This document shows positions 1-4,409 of a DNA stretch of 6,235 nucleotides, in pieces. Source of the DNA: Microbacteriaceae bacterium. Its GTDB lineage: Bacteria > Actinomycetota > Actinomycetes > Actinomycetales > Microbacteriaceae. The translations under genes and the position numbers were made by a program. Under the pieces are notes generated by a model, which ran no database searches, was not told where the DNA came from, and saw only the letters and a program-made list of their open reading frames with translations. The stretch lies in contig JAUZFY010000284.1 of NCBI GenBank assembly GCA_030840185.1, positions 1 through 6,235 of the forward strand, in the 5' to 3' direction. Each line of letters opens with the position of its first letter. The stretch's first letter is position 1.

Positions 1-1
1 G

Positions 2-874
2 GATGCCACCAACGTCGGCGTCGGGCAGGTCGCCGTGTTCACGCCGATTTCGCCCGAACACACCGCCCGGCTCGGCAACACGGTCGCGCTCATCGCCGCG
101 ACCAAGGCCGGCTTCATCAAGCCGGCCGCGGCCGTGGTGTCGTCCAACCAGCCACCGACCGCGCTCGCCGAACTGGAGCGCGCCAGCGAACTCATGGAAG
201 CCAGCTTCGCCGTGCAGGGCGGCGGTTTCGAGCTGCTGTCCAACACGGTCGCCGTCGGAGGTCAGCTGATCTCGGTTCGCGGCCTCGCCGGGACCTACAA
301 TGACCTGTTCCTTCCGCTGTTTGGCGACCACCAGGCGCAAAACGCCACGGTCGCGATCGCCGCCGTGGAGTCCTTCCTCGGCGGTGGAAGCCAGACGCTC
401 GTCGGCGACGTGCTCGCCGAGGGGATCGCCACCGCGACATCCCCTGGTCGGCTGCAAGTGCTCGGCATCGAGCCAACGGTGATTTTGGATGCCGCTCACA
501 ACCCGGACGGCGCCGAGTCGCTCACCGCCGCCATCGACCGCTACTTCACGTTCGACGAGGTGGCGATCGTGCTCGGGGTGCTCGCCGACAAGGACGCGCG
601 GGGGATCATCTCAGCGCTGGCCCCTCTCGCCGAGGTGTTCCTGGTCACGGCCTCGAGCTCGGATCGCGCCATCCCGGTCGACGAACTCGCGGAACTGGTT
701 CGCGAGGTCGCCCCCGACAACTCGGTCGAGGACTACGACTCTCCGGCAGAGGCGATCGAGGCAGCGCGGGCGTGGGCGGCGAAAAAGCCTCGTCGCGGCG
801 TTGTCGTCACTGGGTCGATCACCCTGATCGGTGAGGCGATAGAGATTTCCGAGAGCGAAGGCTGGAAGCGGTGA
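2..874 (+). CDS. folC: Dihydrofolate synthase / folylpolyglutamate synthase, C-terminal part (5' end outside window)
   Basis: Cytoplasmic Mur-ligase-family enzyme that joins glutamate to dihydropteroate and to reduced folates in an ATP-dependent reaction. The frame is open from base 2 and encodes 290 residues to the TGA; a full protein of this family is roughly 430–460 residues, so the N-terminal P-loop part lies upstream of the window. Visible signatures in order: D-A-T-N at the very start; EHTARLGNT followed by TKAGFIKP, where the lysine of the KAG motif corresponds to the one reported as carbamylated in E. coli FolC; a central-domain HQAQNA segment (329–346); then the C-terminal domain with GRLQVL, the hallmark DAAHNPDGA (488–514) and VTGSITLIGEA near the end. 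The GTG at 35 is internal, because conserved sequence continues upstream of it in frame. The stop overlaps the start of the next gene by 4 bp (GTGA), indicating translational coupling. The family assignment is secure; the two activities are inferred from it. Confidence 0.95.
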   Translation, partial: DATNVGVGQVAVFTPISPEHTARLGNTVALIAATKAGFIKPAAAVVSSNQPPTALAELERASELMEASFAVQGGGFELLSNTVAVGGQLISVRGLAGTYNDLFLPLFGDHQAQNATVAIAAVESFLGGGSQTLVGDVLAEGIATATSPGRLQVLGIEPTVILDAAHNPDGAESLTAAIDRYFTFDEVAIVLGVLADKDARGIISALAPLAEVFLVTASSSDRAIPVDELAELVREVAPDNSVEDYDSPAEAIEAARAWAAKKPRRGVVVTGSITLIGEAIEISESEGWKR

Positions 875-1263
875 CGGAGCCGGCCGCGACGCCGAGGTCA
901 CGACGGGAGAAGTCGGCGATCGAGTCGCTGCTCTCGATCGCGCTGCTGCTCGAGGCGATCCTGATCTTCTTCGTGGTCATGGTCGCCTTCGGGCTCAAAG
1001 TGCTGCCGCCGGCGGCGGTGTTCGGCGGGGGAGCGGCGCTCTTCGTGATCATGCTCGTGACCGGTCGTCTGGTTCGCTTTCCGTGGGCGGTGTGGGCCGG
1101 GTGGGTGCTGCAGGCGGTGCTCATCGGCATCGGCGTTCTGCTGCCACTCATGTACTTCATTGGCGCGGTGTTTTGCGCCATCTGGATCTATTGCTTCCTG
1201 ATGGGTCGAAAACTGGACCGTCAGAAGGCTGCCTATCTCGCCAACCCCAACAAAAAGGAGTAA
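871..1263 (+). CDS. DUF4233-family small integral membrane protein, function unknown
   Basis: A 130-residue protein starting at a GTG that overlaps the folC stop (GTGA), with a weak purine stretch (GGAAG) just upstream inside folC. It has a short basic cytoplasmic head (residues 1–17, TPRSRREKS), then four likely membrane helices at about 19–42, 46–68, 70–90 and 92–112, and a charged tail ending NPNKKE. Helix 1 carries an acidic residue in its core (LLLEAILIFF, E28), and helices 3 and 4 have conserved-looking tryptophans and a cysteine (FCAIWIYCF). I assign it to DUF4233 from its size, topology and position between folC and ndk, an arrangement I recall from actinobacterial genomes. No catalytic motif is visible and no function should be assumed. 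Its tail-to-head spacing to ndk is only 3 nt, so all three genes are probably on one transcript. Confidence 0.85.
   Translation: MTEPAATPRSRREKSAIESLLSIALLLEAILIFFVVMVAFGLKVLPPAAVFGGGAALFVIMLVTGRLVRFPWAVWAGWVLQAVLIGIGVLLPLMYFIGAVFCAIWIYCFLMGRKLDRQKAAYLANPNKKE
1255..1260 (+). promoter_or_regulatory. Ribosome binding site of ndk
   Basis: AAGGAG ends 6 nt before the ATG at 1267, inside the last codons of the DUF4233 gene. It decides between two candidate ATGs: the one at 1263 overlaps the DUF4233 stop and is in another frame, while the one at 1267 opens the conserved Ndk frame. Confidence 0.85.
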
Positions 1264-1266
1264 TGA

Positions 1267-1686
1267 ATGGCCACCGTCGAAGAAACTCTCGTACTCGTCA
1301 AGCCAGACGGAGTGTCCCGCAACCTGACCGGGGAAATTCTGCGCCGCATCGAGTCGAAGGGGTATCAGCTGGTCGACGTGAAGCTCGTGCAGGCGAGCCG
1401 CGAGCTGCTCGCCAAGCACTACGAGGAGCACCTCGGCAAGCCGTTCTACGAGCCGCTCGTGGAATTCATGGAGAGCGGCGCTATCGTGGCGTTTCGCATC
1501 GCCGGTGAGCGTGTGATCGAGGGCTTTCGCTCGATCGCAGGCACCACGGACCCGACAACGGCGGCCCCCGGCACCATCAGGGGAGACCTCGGACGCGACT
1601 GGGGCCTCGCGGTGCAGCAGAACCTCGTGCACGGATCCGACTCGCCGGAGTCGGCCGCTCGCGAACTCGCACTCTGGTTCGACTGA
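1267..1686 (+). CDS. ndk: Nucleoside diphosphate kinase
   Basis: Cytosolic enzyme that transfers the gamma phosphate of ATP to other (d)NDPs through a phospho-histidine, balancing nucleotide pools. It is 139 residues, the usual family length (about 135–145), so it is complete. Visible signatures: LVLVKPDGV at 8–16 with the substrate-binding Lys12; GKPFYEPLVEFMESG around 57–71; the nucleotide-binding GTTDP and GTIRGDLG segments at 92–96 and 102–109; and the active-site motif NLVHGSDSPESA with catalytic His122. The start ATG has a strong SD (AAGGAG, 6 nt away). The gene is the last of the folC–DUF4233–ndk cluster and is followed by a convergent intergenic region. One mild variation is FRSIAGTTDP where many homologues have an R-x-L-M-G-A-T-x-P sequence. 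The identification is secure. Confidence 0.98.
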   Translation: MATVEETLVLVKPDGVSRNLTGEILRRIESKGYQLVDVKLVQASRELLAKHYEEHLGKPFYEPLVEFMESGAIVAFRIAGERVIEGFRSIAGTTDPTTAAPGTIRGDLGRDWGLAVQQNLVHGSDSPESAARELALWFD

Positions 1687-1700
1687 GCTTCCCGTGAGCC

Positions 1701-1714
1701 ACGGCGGCGGCCGT
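1701..1714 (+). terminator. Weak hairpin after ndk, possible terminator
   Basis: ACGGC and GCCGT form a 5-bp all-perfect stem with a GGCG loop, 15 nt after the ndk stop, followed by CGTTC and not by a T run. It is too short for a confident intrinsic terminator. A second hairpin at 1766–1779 (CGCGC, TATT loop, GCGCG, then CCTCTTC) is an equal candidate. The folC–ndk transcript may end at either, or be Rho-dependent. Confidence 0.3.
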
Positions 1715-1765
1715 CGTTCAGCGCGGTGCAGGCGCTAGCCCGGTCACCGCTGAGTCACGCTGCCC

Positions 1766-1779
1766 CGCGCTATTGCGCG
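1766..1779 (+). terminator. Second weak hairpin after ndk
   Basis: A 5-bp C/G stem (CGCGC/GCGCG) with a TATT tetraloop, followed by the pyrimidine-rich CCTCTTC. Actinobacterial terminators often lack a clean U tract, so a role in ending the ndk transcript is possible but not demonstrated. Confidence 0.3.
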
Positions 1780-1865
1780 CCTCTTCAGACAAAACGGGGT
1801 TGGCACGCCGGCCCGATTAGTCCGTGGTGGCCCACATTCGTGTGTCCCCATTCCAACGGCCCGGA

Positions 1866-1961
1866 TTTCTCCGGAGGTCTCTGACATTTGCCGCAGAGTG
1901 AACGCTCACTTGGGTCAGATTGCCTGGGTTTTGCCAAATCCTCCGGAGAAACGTGTCAGAG
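1866..1961. repeat. Two crossing inverted repeats of unknown role
   Basis: TTTCTCCGGAGG (1866–1877) is the exact reverse complement of CCTCCGGAGAAA (1940–1951), and CTCTGACA (1879–1886) is the exact reverse complement of TGTCAGAG (1954–1961). The order is A, B, A', B', so the two pairings cross: RNA from here could form one pairing or the other, or a pseudoknot, but not a simple nested hairpin. The core CTCCGGAG is itself palindromic, so it also reads as a direct repeat. A small hairpin (1897–1910) sits between the arms. No function is claimed. Confidence 0.7.
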
Positions 1962-2000
1962 GGAATGATTGATGGACGGAAATGGCCCCGTCGCAACCCG

Positions 2001-2033
2001 AAAGGGTGCGCATCCCGATAAGGGTGCGCACCC
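2001..2033 (-). terminator. Intrinsic-type terminator of the VKOR–DsbA operon
   Basis: GGGTGCGCA (2004–2012) pairs perfectly with TGCGCACCC (2025–2033). After one unpaired T, CCC (2014–2016) pairs with GGG (2022–2024), closing a GATAA loop. This gives 12 base pairs with a single bulge. Read on the minus strand, the hairpin begins 21 nt after the DsbA-like stop codon and is followed by TTTCGGGTT, a short T run. There is no T run on the plus side, so the orientation fits the minus-strand genes, though the stem would also form in ndk read-through RNA. Confidence 0.75.
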
Positions 2034-2054
2034 GATCCGCTGGCTGGCGCCCCG

Positions 2055-2930
2055 TTAGCCCCCGTTCTGCTGCACGAAGGTGGCGAACGCGGTCGGGTCG
2101 GTGAGGGACCCGGAATACTGCGCACCGTTCACGAACACGGTCGGCGTGCCGTTGAACTTGCCGTTCTGCGTGTTCGGCAGGGTCGTGGACCCGGTCACCC
2201 GGGCGGTCGAGGCTGTCACCCAGGCCGCGAACTTGTCGCGATTCACGCACGAGGTGATTGCGCTGCTGCTGCTTCCGGCCCCCTTGAGCACCGAGAGGAT
2301 CTTCGCGTTGGTGAGCCCGGTCGTCTGCTCGGCCGGCTGATTGGCAAACAGCGCCTTGTTGACCGCGAAGAAGTTGTTCGGGTCGTAATTCGCCACACAG
2401 GCTGCAGCGTTGGCGGCGCGGGACGAATACTGGGTACCGAGAGACGAGGGGTCCAGGATCGAGATGGGGTGGATCTCGAGCGTCGCCGTCCCCGCCTTGA
2501 CCCAGCTGGAAATTTGGTCCTGGTTGGTCGTCTCGAACTGGTTGCAGTACGGGCACTGGTAATCGACGTAGGTCACGATGTTGACCGTTTTGGAGTGCGC
2601 CGCGGTCTTGGTCGGCACCGGCTTCTGGGTGGTCTTGAGGGCCGGCGTCGTCACTACGTCAAGGTTTGGTCCGGAAATCAGCACCCCGTCGCTGGCCATG
2701 TTCTTCGGCCCAAGGGCGACGGGTTTCGGCGCTGATCCGTTCACGATGAAGATCGCGATTATTGCGATGACGGCGAGGATGCCGATGCCGATGCCGCTCT
2801 GCAGGAAGATCCGATTCCGGCGCTGACGACGCTTCTCGGCCTCGCGCTCGATGCGCGCCAGTTCGCGGGCGGCCTCACGACGATCCTTCTTGCCAGGCTG
2901 CGAGGAATTGGAGTTGACGGGACCAACCAT
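2055..2930 (-). CDS. Membrane-anchored DsbA-like disulfide oxidoreductase (thioredoxin fold)
   Basis: Predicted extracytoplasmic thiol oxidase that introduces disulfides into exported proteins and is re-oxidised by the VKOR encoded upstream. It has 291 residues. Residues 1–40 are a basic, coiled-coil-like cytoplasmic head (KKDRREAARELARIERE...). Residues 41–63 form one membrane helix with N-in orientation. About 50 residues of linker follow, then the DsbA-type domain. The redox motif is CPYC at 126–129 in VDYQCPYCNQFE, and the cis-proline lies in GTPTVFVNG (P263). Cys178 and Cys228 in the inserted helical region can form the second structural disulfide seen in mycobacterial DsbA homologues. 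The ATG at 2930 is chosen because the only upstream option is a TTG at 2975 that would add 15 unremarkable residues. The nearest SD-like AAAGGA lies 16 nt upstream, further than usual. It is the second gene of a two-gene set, 109 nt after VKOR. Family call is firm, direction of catalysis inferred. Confidence 0.92.
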   Translation of the reverse strand: MVGPVNSNSSQPGKKDRREAARELARIEREAEKRRQRRNRIFLQSGIGIGILAVIAIIAIFIVNGSAPKPVALGPKNMASDGVLISGPNLDVVTTPALKTTQKPVPTKTAAHSKTVNIVTYVDYQCPYCNQFETTNQDQISSWVKAGTATLEIHPISILDPSSLGTQYSSRAANAAACVANYDPNNFFAVNKALFANQPAEQTTGLTNAKILSVLKGAGSSSSAITSCVNRDKFAAWVTASTARVTGSTTLPNTQNGKFNGTPTVFVNGAQYSGSLTDPTAFATFVQQNGG

Positions 2931-3014
2931 TTTGAGTGACCAACGTTCCTTTCGGCGCAAATGCGCGATTGTCAAGCTAGGAAAAGGGATTGAGAGGTTT
3001 CTCTGCGTCGGCTG

Positions 3015-3034
3015 TAAAAAGGCCCAAAGCAGGC
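3015..3034 (-). terminator. Weak hairpin plus T run between VKOR and DsbA genes (possible attenuator)
   Basis: On the minus strand, just after the VKOR stop, GCCT and GGGC can pair (one G·U) around a GCTTT loop and are followed directly by CC and five T residues. The stem is only 4 bp, so full termination is doubtful; partial attenuation between the two genes is possible. The rest of the 109-nt gap contains no small gene that I can support. Confidence 0.25.
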
Positions 3035-3039
3035 TGAGC

Positions 3040-4023
3040 TCACAAGCGGTGAATCACGTCCAAACGAACCTGGGCGATGATGGCAATCACGACGAAACAG
3101 ATCAGCGTGATCAAGGGGATGAACGTGTACGCCGTGGCGAAGAAGGAACGGGCCCGGGCGGGAACGGGGATGTTGCCCGACCTCACGTTGTGCAGGGTCA
3201 CGAGCCAGAACACCGGGATCGTCACGGCCCAGGTAGCCATGCACCACGGGCAGAGCGTGAAAAGGGCAAAAATGCTCTGGTAGATCAGCCAGATGACGAG
3301 GGCGAGAGCCCCGGCGACGCCGACATTCATGGCGATCCAGAACCAGCGGGCAAACGACACTCCGGAGAGGATCAGCGCGCCGATGACGAAAACGGCGATC
3401 CAGCCGCCGATTCCGAGAAGCGGGTTGGGGAATCCGAACAGAGAGCCCTGCCAGGAACCGAGGTTCTTGCCGCAAGACACGAGCACGCTGAGATTGCAAC
3501 TCGGCGCGACGGTCGGGTTGGTGAAGGTTCCCACCTTGTCCACGGTGAGACGGAAGGCGGCGAAGAACCCGATGGTCGAGAGCACGGTGAGCGACACGCC
3601 GAGCCCGGCGAAGCTGCCGTTCGGCTGGAAGCGACGGATGGCGACGGCGAGGGCCACGGCCATGAGAAGCAGCTGCACAAGCAGCAGCCAGGTGAACGCG
3701 AGGTAGGCCGCCCACAGCACGAACACGACTCCAACCGAGAAGACGACGACGAGCGCCGTCCACCAGCTCTGGGGGAGGCGCGCGCCCGAGAGCTGCGCGG
3801 CGCCAACTGCCAGGACCACCACAAAGATGACCATGGCGAACGCGGAAGACGGATACCCGAGTTCGTTGTCCGCGCCAATCAGTTTGGGCGTTCCGGACGC
3901 CGACTCGATCCCGACGAAGGCGGCAACCGTGGCAATGAAAGACACCAGCAGGCCAAGTGCCCCGACCACGGTAAGAACGATTGTTCCACCGTTGGCGCGG
4001 AAGGATCGCTCGATCGTGGGCAC
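3040..4023 (-). CDS. Vitamin K epoxide reductase (VKOR) family disulfide generator with extra N-terminal half
   Basis: Polytopic membrane enzyme that passes electrons from a DsbA-like partner to menaquinone, doing the job of DsbB. It has 327 residues, against about 200 for a typical bacterial VKOR. The C-terminal part (about 140–280) is a canonical VKOR: loop cysteines Cys176 and Cys184 in SCNLSVLVSCG, then FGFPNPLLGIGG, two helices, and the active CPWC at 258–261 (bases 3241–3252) opening the next helix. A further helix (about 294–318) lies at the C terminus. Residues 14–131 form about four extra helices with no cysteine at all and resemble a diverged second VKOR copy: a gapless offset of 141 aligns LGYP with FGFP, LSG with LSG, W88 with W229, W104 with W245, Y107 with Y248, and QLLLMA with CPWCMA. 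The start is a GTG without SD, 6 nt after an extended −10 element, so the mRNA is probably leaderless. The VKOR call is firm; the duplication is my reading. Confidence 0.93.
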   Translation of the reverse strand: MPTIERSFRANGGTIVLTVVGALGLLVSFIATVAAFVGIESASGTPKLIGADNELGYPSSAFAMVIFVVVLAVGAAQLSGARLPQSWWTALVVVFSVGVVFVLWAAYLAFTWLLLVQLLLMAVALAVAIRRFQPNGSFAGLGVSLTVLSTIGFFAAFRLTVDKVGTFTNPTVAPSCNLSVLVSCGKNLGSWQGSLFGFPNPLLGIGGWIAVFVIGALILSGVSFARWFWIAMNVGVAGALALVIWLIYQSIFALFTLCPWCMATWAVTIPVFWLVTLHNVRSGNIPVPARARSFFATAYTFIPLITLICFVVIAIIAQVRLDVIHRL

Positions 4024-4029
4024 ACACGG

Positions 4030-4038
4030 ATTATTGCA
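4030..4038 (-). promoter_or_regulatory. Extended −10 promoter of the VKOR–DsbA genes (leaderless start)
   Basis: Read on the minus strand this is TGCAATAAT, matching the extended −10 pattern TGnTATAAT except for one base of the hexamer. Six nucleotides (CCGTGT) separate the hexamer from the GTG start at 4023, placing the expected transcription start on or next to the start codon. This explains the absence of a ribosome binding site and supports the chosen start. The −35 position (around 4053–4058) has no good TTGACA match, as is common for extended −10 promoters. Confidence 0.55.
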
Positions 4039-4054
4039 TGGGCCAAATGCCGCG

Positions 4055-4085
4055 TTACTCGTAATGCATGCGATAATTTGAGTAA
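4055..4085. promoter_or_regulatory. Inverted repeat TTACTC/GAGTAA around the divergent promoters, possible operator
   Basis: TTACTC (4055–4060) and GAGTAA (4080–4085) are perfect 6-bp arms separated by 19 bp. They bracket the plus-strand −10 element and overlap the expected −35 zone of the minus-strand promoter and the predicted plus-strand transcription start. A protein binding here could affect both directions. Arms this short can occur by chance in an AT-richer patch. Confidence 0.3.
4069..4077 (+). promoter_or_regulatory. Extended −10 promoter for the RNase E/G gene
   Basis: TGCGATAAT matches TGnTATAAT at all but one hexamer base. The expected transcription start is about 4084, which gives a leader of about 326 nt before the ATG at 4410. 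No good −35 is present at 4049–4054 (GCCGCG). The element is a near mirror of the minus-strand one at 4030–4038: CATGCGATAAT here against CATGCAATAAT on the other strand. Other promoters further downstream in the leader cannot be excluded. Confidence 0.45.
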
Positions 4086-4270
4086 GTCACCCGAGCCGCG
4101 CTCGACGTGACACCAAAAGAATGCTTACCGGGCACCAACCCGGGCCATGCAGAATCGGCGTCGATCAGAAGAAGATCGACCCGCATTGATGGCGTGTCGG
4201 ATAGCCAGTTCCGAGCAGAGTTACCACAAACGAGCGAAACCAGAGCCAGCCCCAGCGTGTCACAGCGACC

Positions 4271-4286
4271 GGGGGCCGGGGGCCGG
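4271..4286 (+). repeat. G-rich GGGGGCC tandem repeat in the leader
   Basis: The sequence GGGGGCC is repeated twice and followed by GG, within a short ACCGG...CCGGT inverted repeat (4268–4287). As RNA it could form a GC hairpin or a two-tier G-quadruplex. GGCCGG (4281–4286) is also complementary to CCGGCC (4388–4393), the six bases directly in front of the RNase E/G ribosome binding site. Confidence 0.5.
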
Positions 4287-4393
4287 TTTCGGAGCGTAAT
4301 GATTAGCGGCACATTTGCTGAGGCGCCAGTTCGCCAAGGTTTTGATCCGCACGAGAGAGTACCCGACGGGCAGCGCGGCTCCCCGATCCGGCC

Positions 4394-4399
4394 AAGGAG
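4394..4399 (+). promoter_or_regulatory. Ribosome binding site deciding the RNase E/G start
   Basis: AAGGAG lies 10 nt before the ATG at 4410. It is the only good SD upstream of the conserved frame, and it rules in favour of 4410 over an ATG at 4299 or a GTG at 4107 in the same open frame. Confidence 0.75.
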
Positions 4400-4409
4400 T
4401 GCACCAGAA

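Larger units (their letters stand above)
1687..2054. other. Convergent intergenic region between ndk and the DsbA-like gene, no gene seen
   Basis: These 368 bp separate two converging genes. I see no frame with actinobacterial codon bias, start signal and recognisable protein, and no tRNA-like cloverleaf. The region holds two weak G/C hairpins just after ndk, a pair of crossing inverted repeats in the middle (1866–1961), a small AGTGA/TCACT hairpin between them (1897–1910), and a strong stem-loop near the end of the minus-strand gene (2004–2033). Composition is less G+C-rich than the flanking genes from about 1790 to 1980. Confidence 0.7.
4084..4409 (+). promoter_or_regulatory. Putative long structured 5' leader of the RNase E/G mRNA
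   Basis: No gene is supported here. The RNase frame stays open back to 4086, but upstream codons include TTA, AGA and other choices unlike the gene body, and the good SD lies only at 4394. Stem-loops visible in order: GTCAC(4086–4090)/GTGAC(4107–4111) with inner CGAG(4092–4095)/CTCG(4101–4104) and a 5-nt loop; CCGGG/CCCGG (4128–4143, 6-nt loop); a perfect 7-bp GTCGATC/GATCGAC stem (4160–4180) with the purine loop AGAAGAA; a G-rich GGGGGCC repeat (4271–4286); and GGCG/CGCC (4322–4335). E. coli rne is known to be autoregulated through a long 5' leader. A comparable role here is inference. Confidence 0.5.

Noticed and set aside
35..37. GTG at 35 as the folC start
   Set aside because: In-frame conserved sequence (DATN...GQVAV) continues upstream to the window edge, so this is an internal valine codon.
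2931..2975. TTG start at 2975 for the DsbA-like protein
   Set aside because: It would add 15 residues (MTIAHLRRKERWSLK) with no SD before the TTG and would place the AAAGGA motif inside the gene. The ATG at 2930 opens a normal polar head before the membrane helix.
2947..2975. TTGACA at 2975–2970 (minus strand) as a −35 box for the DsbA-like gene
   Set aside because: The hexamer 17 nt downstream is AAAGGA, which is no −10 and is more likely the SD. Kept only as a weak possibility.
2851..4110. 419-codon open frame on the plus strand
   Set aside because: It is antisense to the VKOR gene and the head of the DsbA-like gene. The product is Glu/Gly/His/Arg-rich with no domain, the usual mirror image of membrane-protein codons.
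4107..4409. N-terminal extension of RNase E/G from GTG 4107 or ATG 4299
   Set aside because: The frame is open, but codon use differs from the gene body, the translation shows nothing conserved, and neither start has an SD. AAGGAG at 4394–4399 supports ATG 4410.
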